Assembly (NCBI GenBank): GCA_018907035.1
Contig: JACCIC010000037.1
Location: 1,996,001-2,060,000, forward strand
Reading direction: 5' to 3'
DNA length: 64,000 bases
From: Sycobia sp. Sy_11
Taxonomy: Eukaryota > Arthropoda > Insecta > Hymenoptera > Epichrysomallidae
The notes beneath the pieces were generated by a model that ran no database searches, was not told the origin of the DNA, and saw only the letters and a program-made list of their open reading frames with translations. Position numbers and translations under genes: made by a program. This document shows, in pieces, positions 11,300 through 22,559 of this stretch (position 1 is the stretch's first letter; each line of letters opens with the position of its first letter).

Positions 11300-12860
11300 A
11301 CGCATTCCTTTTCCGAGTCGTCATTCGTGAATTATACGAAAGTTTAATCTAAAATTTTATTTGCCAGCGAAACGTTCGGTATCTTTAGTAGTGGGTCGTC
11401 GTGTACTAATTGAAATTAAAATAGTATTAAGCGCGAAGCACAAAGTGCTGTAAAGTGTAAACCGTAAAGGTAAATTTTCGAGTCATAAAATCACCGAACC
11501 TAAAACAAACTTCAATTGGTAAAATTCAATGTTTGTTTATATATAAATAGTGTAAGCAAGCATTAGATCAATTTGAGCAAAGCAAAAGCTGGCATAAATT
11601 AACATAAGTTTCAAAGTTGACAAAATCAAAAGTATAATAATCTCTCTATATTCACCTCGCTTAAAACATTGCCATATCCACGTTGAATTATGCGAATGCT
11701 GATGAATTTATATTCGGTTTGCTGAATGAAACAGCACTTATTGATGTAATAACAACGCCCGTCCAACGCAGTAAATTCCTCATTAAATTCAAGACATAAG
11801 ATATTACATGTAGATTCAGTGCCGTTTGACAAACATATATTAGTATTACACCGACATTGCGCGCGCGCATGCCGCGCCCGAAATTACGCTCAGCGCAATT
11901 TCCATGAATATTCATGAGATTGCAACTAAATTAAACTTTATACTTAAAATTTGAATTTTCCCCGAGCCCGCCCTTGCAACTCGCTTGCAAAGTCGTTACA
12001 CCGAGCAAATTGACTGCGAGGCTCGCGCCTTCCTCCTCCCCACGCCCCGCAGAGCCGAGGGCGGGAGAGAAAAAAAATCTCTATCGCTGCGCTGCTCAAT
12101 CCACTCGTAATTTATTCTGCATCGTCAGGCGATGAAAAAAGGCGGACTGGCTCGAGCGAGCGCGCTCCTTTTTAAAGCCGTCCCGGCTCCCTCGCCCCGT
12201 CCCGCGAGGTCTATTTAATTCCGAAATACACCGGTGAAACGTTAGTTGTACCACCCCCTCCCCCGTAAAGAACCAAGGCGGAGCGAGAAAAAGGGGAGAA
12301 AATACAGAGATAAATTAGTCAGGTAAGCGGAATATGTATAATAGATTCTCAAATGCCGTCGCAATGAGCTTTTTTCACCTTTTTCTAATTTTTTATGCAG
12401 CGCGCGCAACAAACAAACTGTATTCATAATTATGTCTACACTGCGCGCCCAATGCCGTTACTTTTGTTCATATCTTTACGCATATCATAAATACTCGTGT
12501 AAAAGTAACGTAGCAGCCACCTCTTTGTCCCTCTTGTCCCTATACATATATATTTGCGGAACCGCGCATGGTTCGCACTGTAAACAAACGCATCGTGTCT
12601 TCTCATTGTAAAGGTCGCGCATTTCTGCGACCGACTGCACGCAAAAATGCGACGAAACGTGACGAGAGATAGCAATAATAACACGTACTCCTATTTTTAA
12701 TTTGGAAAATTAAAATAATCGCTCGTACTCCAGAGGGTAATGTTGTAAGAGGGAAAAATCAAGCGGGCCGTAACGTGGAAAATTCGGTAAAACTTTAAGG
12801 GCCGTCGATATACTACTTACACACAAGTCCGGCACGGAACGTGGCAATGGAAAATAATAC
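11300..12860. other. Mixed unique interval without recognised features
   Basis: The first 650 bp are AT-rich. A GC-rich patch with GCGCGCGC lies near 11857 and another at about 11960-12230, where purine-rich words such as GGGCGGGAGAG occur. No repeat over 20 bp, no RNA gene and no protein I recognise. Confidence 0.65.
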
Positions 12861-12887
12861 TTACGAAGTAAAAACGTGAGACGAAAG

Positions 12888-12915
12888 TAGAGAGAGAGAC
12901 AGAGAGAGAGAGAGA
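12888..12915 (+). repeat. Interrupted (AG)n tract
   Basis: An AG run broken by a single C, followed by AGAGCGCGC. Confidence 0.9.
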
Positions 12916-12952
12916 AGAGCGCGCACGGCGAAAACGGGAGATTTTTCAAAAT

Positions 12953-12959
<7 letters not shown>

Positions 12960-12996
<37 letters not shown>
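12960..12996 (+). repeat. (AC)18 microsatellite
   Basis: A perfect AC run. A short TG run and a long TA run lie about 85 bp downstream, so AC and TG can pair within one strand. Confidence 0.97.
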
Positions 12997-12997
<1 letters not shown>

Positions 12998-13081
12998 TGG
13001 GGCCAATCAAGAATTTCGCTATTTCCGGCGTCGCGTCGTCGCCGTTCGCCGTTTCAGTGCCACCGGTACGACGGGACCGAG

Positions 13082-13094
13082 GTGTGTGTGTGTA

Positions 13095-13146
<52 letters not shown>
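13082..13146 (+). repeat. (TG)6 and (TA)24 microsatellites
   Basis: A short TG run, a TACTG break, then a perfect TA run ending in TGTGCAC. The TG is the inverted partner of the AC run at 12960-12996. Confidence 0.96.
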
Positions 13147-13149
<3 letters not shown>

Positions 13150-13640
13150 CACATGCGAAAGTGAACGATAGAAAGAGAGACGAAAGGTGGGGGACGGGGA
13201 GAGGTAGCAGGAGCTTATTTCGTTCCATGGAAAATCCGAATCGTGACTAAAATCGCAAACAGTCCCCCGGCGCGTTATCGGACGAGCGCGCGCGGGCGGG
13301 GACTTTGCGAAATAGCGCGTCGATGAGAGAAGAATATTTGGGACGTCGCCCTCCAAGCGCACGCGGCTCGGGTACGCCGATAGTAGAACGACCGACAATG
13401 CGGGGTGACGGTGTGGTGTGAGGCGGGGAGGGGCGGGGCGAAGCGGAATTATCCGGAGAAAAGCTGAGGGCTGCGAGATTTTTCAACTTTCCTTTTTGTG
13501 TCAAAATCGCGTTAAAGAGACAAACGCGGTTATATGCCGATATACACGTAGAGAACGATTTAGTAAAATTCAGTGAGTTTCTTTAAAAACGCGAGGACAG
13601 GCTCGGGAGTGTGAGGAAAGTGATTCAAATTATTTCAGCT
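13150..13640. other. GC-rich, CpG-rich unique interval
   Basis: G-rich on the + strand around 13390-13440 (GGCGGGGAGGGGCGGGGCG region) with many CpG. Three minus-strand frames overlap here and none resembles a protein family. Confidence 0.65.
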
Positions 13641-13820
13641 TTCTTAAAATTGTAAAAATCGTAAAAATCGATACAGTTATTCTAAATATCTATAATATAA
13701 TCTAGTAATTTTCTAACATCTAAAAAATATACGTATCTTTTGCTAAAACGTGCTCTCTCTGTTACGATACTATATGGGCGCGTGTTGTTGGCCACTGCAA
13801 TCTACTCGTGTGGGAGTTTT

Positions 13821-13904
13821 TCCGTATACATAAACACGCACGTATATACATAACATAACACGTATATACATATACATTCCGTATGTATATACATAAACAC
13901 GCAC
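13821..13904 (+). repeat. Imperfect direct duplication, about 20-27 bp units 57 bp apart
   Basis: The core ATAAACACGCAC with an upstream TCCGTAT occurs at 13821-13841 and again at 13878-13904. The spacer itself has ACGTATATACATA twice. This looks like a small decayed minisatellite. Confidence 0.75.
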
Positions 13905-15085
13905 CGTGGTAAAACGGGAGAACTTGGTTAATTATCCAGCACACATTCCCTCTGTGCCGGGAAATGCCATTTTCGTGTATAAATTCAGAAGCCGAAAAGG
14001 GCGACGCGAAATGTTTCGTGTGAACTCGCTCTTCCCGCGATTCCAGCCAGGGATATGGAAAGGGAGATGGGATTAACGATATTATGGGGGGGAGGTTAAG
14101 CTTTTTTTTTGTTAATGCAGTTGCCGTGTGCGCGAAAGGAGCTTTGCCAATGCCAAACCGATACGGGCTTCTAATAAAAACAAATCGGATTTCTGTACAG
14201 AGGAAGGGATTGGGCGATGTCGGCAATACGGCATTGAGTTCTTTCCACCTGCTGATTCCCATCAATAATTGTTGATTCTTTGTACAATTGCATATTAGAA
14301 AAAAGTTGTATGAATATTAATATTCCTGAAGATAAGTGAATAATGGACGAAGTCTTTGACACGAATCTCATATTTCTAAGATATACATATATTGATTTAT
14401 TTATTGTTCAATATATTTTATTTAAAATACCGAACTTTACATTTCTCTATTCACGATGAACTTTACTTGTAACGTAAAAGATTTTTCTTATCTGATAAAT
14501 AAATCAAATGTAACTATTTAACTATCTGCTACTGCTCACAGTTTGACTCACATAAATTATATAAGAGCTGCGAAAATCTAATTGAGATACGTAAGTACAC
14601 TCGAGTACATACGATCGGTCTTGTTCGGGCTTACGATAATCCTAATATCGCCTCTCTTTCGGTACGCAGCATAAATAATTTCTTAAGCATTATAGTCCAA
14701 CTTATCCTCTAACCAGGCGCATTTTCAAAGCGCGAGTCTCAATTAGGCCCCGATATCCGCAATGAATGTAAATTGATTTTATCCGATTTGCATTATGCTA
14801 CGCCGAACTCTGCTCAGACTCTTTCAACGCGTATACATACATATATAGCCTGAAACACCCATACTCTCTCTCCACGACTGCTCGTCGGACTCTCGGCGAA
14901 GATTGGCATTAAAGCAAAAAGGCCTTTCAAAGTATGCTCTTTACTCCCCTCCCCGCGATTCCTCCCGCTCCACGATCGGTAATCCAGGTACACGAGTGTC
15001 TGGCGCGAAGTTAAGACATTGAGACGCGGTGACGGTACGGCGAAGTGGTAGTTAATCTGTTAATGTGGATTTTTTGCGAAGAAAA
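13905..15085. other. Mixed unique interval
   Basis: The first part has a G7 run (14086) and a T9 run (14101) and is balanced in composition. 14270-14620 is AT-rich. 14620-15060 is more balanced. No gene, RNA or long repeat is evident. Confidence 0.65.
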
Positions 15086-15089
15086 ACAG

Positions 15090-15090
15090 G

Positions 15091-15147
<57 letters not shown>
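15090..15147 (+). repeat. Compound (GT)7(AT)22 microsatellite
   Basis: GT passes into AT as at 6488-6547; the same GT-then-TA order recurs in the window. Confidence 0.97.
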
Positions 15148-15148
<1 letters not shown>

Positions 15149-15256
15149 CTGGAACATTCGGTATGAAACACACCCACGTCTCATTTAGATGTTGTATCCG
15201 TTGAGAGCCGCGCGCTTAACTAGACACAATTTGAATTACTTTCACTTTAATTCTCT

Positions 15257-15283
15257 CACACACACACACACGCGCGCGCGCGC
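15257..15283 (+). repeat. (CA)n(CG)n compound tract
   Basis: An alternating CACACA run passes into CGCGCGCGCG, giving an uninterrupted purine-pyrimidine alternation with strong Z-DNA potential. Confidence 0.93.
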
Positions 15284-16037
15284 TTTGAGAAAGTTCAATG
15301 CGCCGTATAATACACATCGATGAAAATGCCGTTCCATTATAAACGAGCTCGCAACTCGCATAGTAATATGGAAAATTTTTGCTTTTGCTCTTTCTCTTCT
15401 TGTTAAGTGAATAATTTCGCTGCTTATCCAAAATTTCCGATCTATATTATATAATCATAACACCGCTCTATATCGACACTCCCAACGAAAAATGTGATAT
15501 TCCCAATCCTCACAGCGAATATAAAAGCACATTTCCAATTTCACATTCAGTCCGAAAACATTTTCGGTGTTTATGTAGACAATTAGCAGAATTGATCATT
15601 TTAAATGGAAAATTCAAATAATCGACAATTGACAAATCCATAGCAAATATGCATGTAATTTCAAAGACTGCAAATTACAGACATTAATTACTGAACTCAA
15701 ATAATTTTCATTTAAACCAATTGAAGTGGATTCAGTTTGCAGACAGCACGCGCGATTACAAGTGGAAATTTGCCACTTTTCATCGCGTATACTTCTCTAA
15801 TCGTTACGGGAAAAAGCATCGTATTTATGCATTTACCCCCCAGATAAATTCCCCCTTCGGTTTTCCGTACACATCGCGATATAATCGTTGCGCGTGCGCC
15901 ATGCTCGCGCGCTGGTCCGGCCAAAGCGATCGGTACTTCGCGACCGCGTCTGAGGACTTTCCGCTCGGAAAATCCAACGCGCGAAGAATCCTAGATCCAC
16001 GTACGCTGTGCTTTTTTGCGGCAGGAGCGATCGTACG

Positions 16038-16048
16038 CCCCCCCCCCC
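16038..16048 (+). repeat. Poly(C) homopolymer, 11 bp
   Basis: A C run directly followed by GCCGCC triplets. Confidence 0.88.
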
Positions 16049-16254
16049 GCCGCCAAGCCGACTCTTACGAGCACGCGGTACCGAGACCGCGTCGGACGCT
16101 GCGGCGGGAGGACGGCGCAGGAAACCCAAATCGTCGCTTCCGAGAGGGCGGGAGGAGGGGCGCTATAACCGCACGCGCGCGACCGACTCGCCCAAGGTCA
16201 CGTGTCGTCGACTCCGCGCGCTGCTGCGGCTGCCGTTGCAGTCGCGCGCCGCGC

Positions 16255-16292
16255 CGCGCCGCCGCCGCCGCCACCGCCGCCGCGTTACGACC
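16255..16292 (+). repeat. (GCC)n trinucleotide tract
   Basis: GCC/CGC units with one CAC interruption. It reads as poly-Arg, poly-Ala or poly-Pro depending on frame. Confidence 0.88.
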
Positions 16293-16894
16293 GGTTTCTT
16301 GTCGGCGCTGATGGCGCGCGGCAGCCGGCCGGCTGGCCATCGTCTCGGCCGAATGTACCCCGTGTTCGGTTTGTACGCGGCGGGGCGCGGATGGGGCGAC
16401 GCGTAGGTGGCGCAATGTAAAAGAGTTTCAGAGGATACTTGTTGCGGGCAGTTCGCACGCGAGCAGGGAGTGAACGGGGATTCGGAAGGAATTGGCGAAG
16501 AAACTGCACATTGTTGGCGAGTTTTGTGTTTAATTAAAATTCGAAACCATTCCATTGTTAAGATACTTTGAGAAACTTTGAGCATTTTATTAAGGGAATC
16601 ATTCATTTCTATGGCGAAATTTAATAGAACATTATTTTATAGATGAAAAAACATTACTCCGTCGCTCTACATTTTACTCATAGAAATACAAGGAGAGAGA
16701 AAAAATAAAACAAAACGTGAATTCATATCGAAATCCAAAAAAAATACAAGAAAAAATACGCGGCGGCAGTAATTTTTATATGCCTCGCATCCCGCCGGAA
16801 ATAATATAAGGACGCTGAAAAGGTCTAAAAAAGATGTCTAACACGCTCCGCTGAAAGCGGTTTAATCGACGATTGTCTTTACGACTACTTTGGA

Positions 16895-17007
<113 letters not shown>

Positions 17008-17009
17008 GA

Positions 17010-17700
17010 AGAAACCGGTGCGATCAGCCGCGGCTCATATACTATAAAGCCCGTATCGATTTTTATACAGGTAAATGCAGCAAAGCGATGGGTTATTGCT
17101 GCCATAATGCGCGTATGGATGAGCGCGCGAAGAGGAAAGGCGCGGCGTCGCGGTAAGGGGCGCTCGTGAATTTTGAAGGATAAAAATCCTCGCTTTTTCG
17201 TCGTGAGAGGGGGATGGGAGGCGGAGCGAGAGACGCGCGCCCTGCCACGACTCTCTTCTTTTAGCCTTGACATTAAGACGGAAGGAAGGGTACTCTAGGT
17301 GCTTCTGCTCGTCGGCCCCGTTAAAAATCAAAACCCAGCCAATATCGTATTATGATGTATACTTTTAACATTTCCGAAACCCTCACGATCACCGGGCTGT
17401 TATATCGCCGGATAAATGGAACGGAGGCGCGGCTGGCGACGATGATTTACCTGAGCGGCATATTTAAAAATGAACTAAATCGCTCTAGCTTAGACGCGAA
17501 ACGATCCCTAAAAGATCAATATAGTTTCGTTTATTTTAGTCGAAAACACGGATGACCCTTACATACGAATGGACGAACAGCGCCTCGATTGGTACACCCA
17601 GTACGTAGGATATACGGAGACACGGGCCTCGAAGTTCTGCGGCGATGGCGGGGCGCGCACGTGCGCGCGACCCAAGAGAGATAATGCGTAGGCAGTAGGA
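17010..17700. other. Unique interval, no feature seen
   Basis: Balanced to GC-rich DNA with a purine-rich patch near 17200-17290. No frame is convincing. Confidence 0.6.
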
Positions 17701-17725
17701 CCAGAGAAAGAGAGACGAAGGGAGG

Positions 17726-17730
<5 letters not shown>

Positions 17731-17773
<43 letters not shown>
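17731..17773 (+). repeat. (AG)21 microsatellite
   Basis: A perfect AG run preceded by GGGA units (GAAGGGAGGGAGGG), forming a longer purine-only stretch. Three minus-strand frames pass through as Leu-Ser repeats. Confidence 0.97.
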
Positions 17774-17776
<3 letters not shown>

Positions 17777-18179
17777 GCACGAAGGAGTCCGTCTGGAGGG
17801 AGTGAATAGCGGCTCGCCGCAGCACCACCGCCCGCGACGGAAAGCACGAGACGCGCGTCCGTGCGCAAATTTTATCGGCCCCGCCATTAAAAGTGCAGAG
17901 AATGAGAAAGAGAGGGAGAAAGAGCGGCGAACTCTCGATCGTCTTCTCCCCGTCCTCCGCTCTTCGCCGCCCATAGGCCTCGGAGACAACTGTGCCTTGC
18001 AGTCTGTGCGTGTGCGTCTCGTCTGCGTATGCACCACGAAGGACCAAGCCGGATAACTGGTTTTCTCCTCGTCCCTTTCTCTCTCTCACTCTCTCTATGT
18101 TTCCAAAAAGAATGCGTTAGCGATCCCTGTCTTCAACGCGCTCCCTTCTCCTTCAGCAGAATGCGTTTTCGCAGAAAAA

Positions 18180-19440
18180 TAAAATCGTTCAAAATATTCG
18201 TATAGTAACGATTTTGAACAGTTATCGATTGCCGTTATACATCCATGCACTTTTTCCATTAGTGATTGAAGATAAGCGCGCTCGCTTTAAAAATAATGGT
18301 TTATCATTCGGATAAATAACCAAGTATTTCTAATCGGTAAAAAGATTATACAGAATGCGCAAAAGATAACTACTATATTTATCGCAATTCTTCAATGCAC
18401 ATTTTGTTAAATAAAACTGTTCAAGTCTAAGTTGCAATAATTCTTCTGTTGTAGATATTGAATCCGTGATCAAGTAAAAAATGGATAGTGAACCAAAATA
18501 CATCTGTGAATATTGTATTGCAGATATTCATTTATTAATTATAACCAATGGCTTATCATGTATCATCTGACATCCTAATACATAGTTATAATAACCTGTA
18601 TCGGCTTAACCTTAAACTCAAAGTCTCGCCTATTACTCGCTCGACTCTCCCGGTTCGAAAGCAGGTGCGCAATTTCGCATAAATTAAGCCTATATATAAG
18701 GAGGCACAAAGTATCCTTGAGCCGAGTGCTTACCAGCCCTGCATTGTTGATCTATATAAATATACTATAGGTATGCATTTCTCCAATTCAATTCTTAAAT
18801 TGCGTTCCCCAGCTTCCCTATCTCGCGTGCTTCGGTGAGTATATAATAATAATGAGAAGATGAACTTGATGAACCTACAATGATAGTACAAGCCGCTTTA
18901 AAATTTAATTAGTGCAATAAACGAGGAATATTTTAATAATGAAGTATCAGAAATAATATTTATATTTACAATTTATAACAATTACATTATACATACAACG
19001 CTGTAATTTACTTGAAAATTTGTATACTGTTCAACAATTCTAGTTGACAATTGACAGGCAGTTGACAATTCACTAAAAAGCTCAGTAAATGCCGACGTAA
19101 GAGTCGCTAAACTTTTAGCTTCTGTGCTAGATTACCGGCATATTCACACAAATGGCTACCGTTCGTAACATAATTACGGGTGCTCTATTTTCGCCTTTGC
19201 TTAAGCAAATAGCAGGGTCAGAGCAAAGAATGGTCTTGGAGATCGCGATCTATCCCGACGAGCTCGGGTTTTCATAAGAATTAAAAACCGAGCTATTATT
19301 TAAACTCTTCTATTACTGAATCATAAAGAGTTTATCGTAATACTGCAAGAAGTTTGTCTAATTCTTCTGAATTCATCAATATTTTCAATTTCCCAGTTTA
19401 GTAAAAATATAGAACGTCGCAAGGTGACCGAGTCTTCTCC
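18180..19440. other. AT-rich unique block
   Basis: About 1.25 kb with no dinucleotide repeat. A TATATATAAG word and a donor-like GTGAGTAT (see the separate entry) are the only gene-like signals. No protein or RNA gene is evident. Confidence 0.7.
18691..18842 (+). promoter_or_regulatory. Weak candidate promoter plus first-exon donor
   Basis: A TATATATAAGG word is followed about 145 bp later by CGGTGAGTAT (GT at 18835), which matches the consensus for a 5' splice site. The interval between would be a short non-coding first exon. There is no insect initiator at the expected position and no acceptor I can pair with it. In AT-rich DNA such words occur by chance. Confidence 0.12.
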
Positions 19441-19446
19441 ATATAC

Positions 19447-19447
<1 letters not shown>

Positions 19448-19503
<56 letters not shown>
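19448..19503 (+). repeat. (TA)28 microsatellite
   Basis: A perfect TA run ending in a T7 run. Confidence 0.97.
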
Positions 19504-19508
<5 letters not shown>

Positions 19509-19717
19509 TTTACTTTTATTTTACGACAACTCCGTTATCTAATCTCGATCGTGCTTTCTCGGTTTTCTATGTATTAGACGAGATGCCGTTTCAACGCAGT
19601 TCGTCACACTACATAAAATTACATCTTTGAACTAAACCTTTAAATCAATTAGATAAATTTTTATTGTTCGAAACCATCGCTCGCTATGAGAAATCATGAA
19701 TTCTTTGAAGCGCGCCG

Positions 19718-19722
<5 letters not shown>

Positions 19723-19785
<63 letters not shown>
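19723..19785 (+). repeat. (TA)31 microsatellite
   Basis: A perfect 63-bp TA run, among the longest pure TA tracts here, only 220 bp from the preceding one. Confidence 0.97.
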
Positions 19786-19789
<4 letters not shown>

Positions 19790-20660
19790 CAGACAGACAA
19801 ATTGTATAAGAAAGAAAAATACGCCGCGGCACCCAGAGCAAATCATTTCCGATCATAATAAATTGCGTTCCGGCGGCGCGAAACCGACTTATCCATTACG
19901 CAATTTCATGGCCATAAAGACAAAGCGCGGATGAGCCAAATCGATCACCGATACGCCTGGTCTCCCCGCGCCGCCGCCTCTCTGCAAATCCTTTTTTGTT
20001 CGACCGACACAGCGCGCTCGGAGATATCCGGTCGAGAGTCAAAAATGATAAATCCAAGGATGAGAGAAACGACTCCCGCTACTTTCCTTCCCCTGCCCGC
20101 TACCGATTCGGTTGGGCGGGCGAGGAGGCAGCGGGATTTTCCTCCTCCCCTCCCCCTGTAGAAGGGACGAGAAGTTGATTGGAATTGGTGGAAACAGAGG
20201 AGGGGGGATAGCGCGAAAATGAGAGGAAGGAGTAGAGATAGCGAAATAGAAGGGGCTGGGTGGGAGGAGAGGGTTGGAAGGAGGACCAGAAATGTTGGAA
20301 ACCATAATTGGAGTGTACGGCTCGTAAACGTGAACTTCGCCATGACTGGTGCGCCGTCGCAGTGCGGCGCGCACGCGCTCCTAATTGCAGCGTCTAACTT
20401 TCGAATTTCCTCTCTAGCCTGTCTCTCCTCCGCCCCTCTACTCCTCGCTCTCTTTCCCCGCTATCGGTTCGCAAAACACCCGAGGACTACGGCGATTCTT
20501 GGGATATTTCTCCTATTTCTATACAAGTTCCCGTGTGCGCGCACTCCCTTCACGATCGAAGGAACGCGCGACTTGGTCTCTATTACTAATACGCTCAACT
20601 TCCTTTGTAAATCGCTGAACGTCGTGGCGATTTTCCGGCTGAGTCCCCTAAAGAGCAATG
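19790..20660. other. Unique interval with GC-rich and purine-rich patches
   Basis: 20150-20290 is purine-rich on the + strand (GGAGGGGGGATAG and related words). 20340-20660 is balanced. Open frames on both strands are kept open by these composition biases and by the adjacent CT run. No family is recognised. Confidence 0.6.
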
Positions 20661-20663
20661 CTA

Positions 20664-20767
<104 letters not shown>

Positions 20768-21087
20768 CGAGACACGACGCTGTTAATGAGCCGAGAAGAC
20801 ATAAGCGCGCATATTGCGCGCTGCTGAACACGCGTATTATATATAGAGTTTGAAAGTGAGTCGAAATGAGAATTGTAATGAAACAAAAGAAGAAAGAAAT
20901 CAGACCGATCGTTTTGTAGTAGTCGAATCTTAAGCCTCGAGAGAGTGACCACCCTTACCCCAGGTGAATTCAAGAACGAAGAGAAAAAGAGGAGAGATTC
21001 GAAGTCATTCCCCCGATGTTTCATTCCGTTTTCTCCGTTGAGATTTCCGTCAGCAGAAAACGCCCCGGGACCGAGGTGTCAACTACG

Positions 21088-21143
21088 ATGTGTATATATA
21101 TATATGTGTGTGTACGCGCGCGCGCGCGTGTGTGTGTGTGTAT
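21088..21143 (+). repeat. Alternating tract GT-TA-GT-CG-GT
   Basis: Fifty-six bases alternate purine and pyrimidine without a break while the dinucleotide changes from GT to TA, back to GT, to CG and again to GT. The central CGCGCGCGCGCG core is flanked by GT on both sides. Confidence 0.93.
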
Positions 21144-21499
21144 CGTATAGATTTTCCTCCATTTCGTGCGTATATACACGCCATTGCGACCACGTAACCA
21201 CACGAGGTGTTATTTTTTCTCTTTGCTATATTTCTCGCCCCTGTAAATTGCATAGTGTCGCCAGTGCACTTCGGGTTCGGCGATCCGATACGTTTACTCA
21301 CGCCAACACATATCCACACATACACACTCCGGATAAAATCGACGAGACAGATTTCCGCTCCGCAATTTTCCCCGTCGCCGTTTGGCCCCGGGATAAAACG
21401 CTACTGGGACGTATGGGCGAAGGTGGCCATGCGCGTGAGAGAAAGAGTAAAGCACGTGCGGACCCCCTCGGTTTGGATACCAATACTATTGATCGGTGA

Positions 21500-21509
21500 G
21501 GGGGGGGGG
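21500..21509 (+). repeat. Poly(G) homopolymer, 10 bp
   Basis: A G run in the context GGTGAG-G9-AGTCG. Confidence 0.88.
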
Positions 21510-21659
21510 AGTCGAGGTCGCAGATTGAGATCTATATATAGAAAGAATAGAGAGAGTACGTTGTTGGCGAAAAACGTAGCTGTGGTGCCGTTTGTCCGAG
21601 GAAAAGGATATTCGCCTTTGTTCCTGAGTTTCGACGCCCGAGTGCCGAAGAGAATTTAC

Positions 21660-22089
21660 CGTTGAAATTATTTTAAGCTTGAACAATTGTTCTTTGACAA
21701 TGCAATAATCTGGAATTTCTGATTTAATAAGAATTTTTTAAAAATGAATAGATTTTTTATCAAAAGTTTTTCAACTTCATTGAGAAACATAATTTCTTAT
21801 ATGCTTTTTTGCGGCAAGAGGAATAATAGCGCTATATATTAATAACACCATATTTCTAGAAATACAGACAAAGTCTCTATCCTCTCGGAACAGCAAGTAC
21901 CTTCGAAATCCCTATTAACGTCAAGATATCTAAAAATTACGAATGCATCAAAGACGTTGCCTCAAGTGCGCGGCTTAATTTGGATGCAGTGCTTCGAATG
22001 TACGCAAGATTTAATTAGGCGATAAACACAATTTTATCAAGCCGTCTCTACATTGGAGTCAATGTCATCCTCAAAATACTTCTCGAAGC
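21660..22089. other. AT-rich unique interval
   Basis: No repeat, RNA or protein feature seen. Confidence 0.65.
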
Positions 22090-22548
22090 ATGGAAATTCT
22101 CACCAATTCCCTACGAACTAACGAAAACTTCGAAACCACCGGCAAACGGGCTGCGGTTTATCTCCTACTACAGACTACCAGATATAGGAATTTCCTGACA
22201 ATGAGCGACAAAGTTTTAATCGGAGAAAATAAGTTGGCGATCGAGGCCTCTGCGCGAAAATTCACGCGGCCTCACTTTGGAACGGTGAATTTTCTACAGA
22301 ATAATTCTCTCGTGCGCAACACAGAAGCCTCGCACTCGTATAGCTCGCTGCTTCGTGAATTTGAGCGAATTAAATCGCGCTCACGCGTTGCGCTCCGTCA
22401 TGGCGTTAATTACTTCGCGCCGCGAGAGCGCAGATTTTCGAAAGTCACCGCGCTGAGTATAAAGCGAGAGAGCCTCTCGCGCGCGGCCGTTTTTCGATTT
22501 TCGCGGGTCGCAACGCTCGGTCGAGCTGATTCGACGCCCCGCGCTTGA
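22090..22548 (+). other. Non-repetitive open reading frame of doubtful coding status (152 codons)
   Basis: An ATG frame not supported by any simple repeat. The conceptual protein starts MEILTNSLRT, has a mixed composition with a basic, Arg/Ser-rich second half, and lacks any domain, transmembrane segment or signal peptide that I recognise. The second half overlaps CpG-rich DNA (GCGCGCGG words near 22480), which lowers stop frequency. No promoter, polyadenylation signal placement or splice signal singles it out. It is the best-composed ordinary-looking frame in the window, but chance is the leading explanation. Confidence 0.13.
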
Positions 22549-22559
22549 TTAACGCTTTT

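Larger units (their letters stand above)
15890..16425. other. CpG-rich, GC-rich block
   Basis: Dense CpG, a C11 homopolymer (16038) and a GCC/CGC triplet stretch (16255-16292). On both strands, several overlapping frames are open simultaneously and encode Arg/Ala/Pro-rich sequence. This pattern comes from GC-rich DNA lacking stop triplets, so no frame is chosen. In a vertebrate it would be called a CpG island; in an insect with little promoter methylation the same content is less informative. It could be a promoter or a non-coding first exon. Confidence 0.6.

Noticed and set aside
15721..16311. A 196-codon plus-strand reading frame
   Set aside because: It starts at TTG and is Arg/Ala-rich through a CpG-dense block where five or more frames are open on both strands.
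18650..18670. GGTTCGAA word resembling a tRNA T-arm
   Set aside because: The flanks do not pair as a stem and no acceptor or anticodon arm lies at the correct distance.
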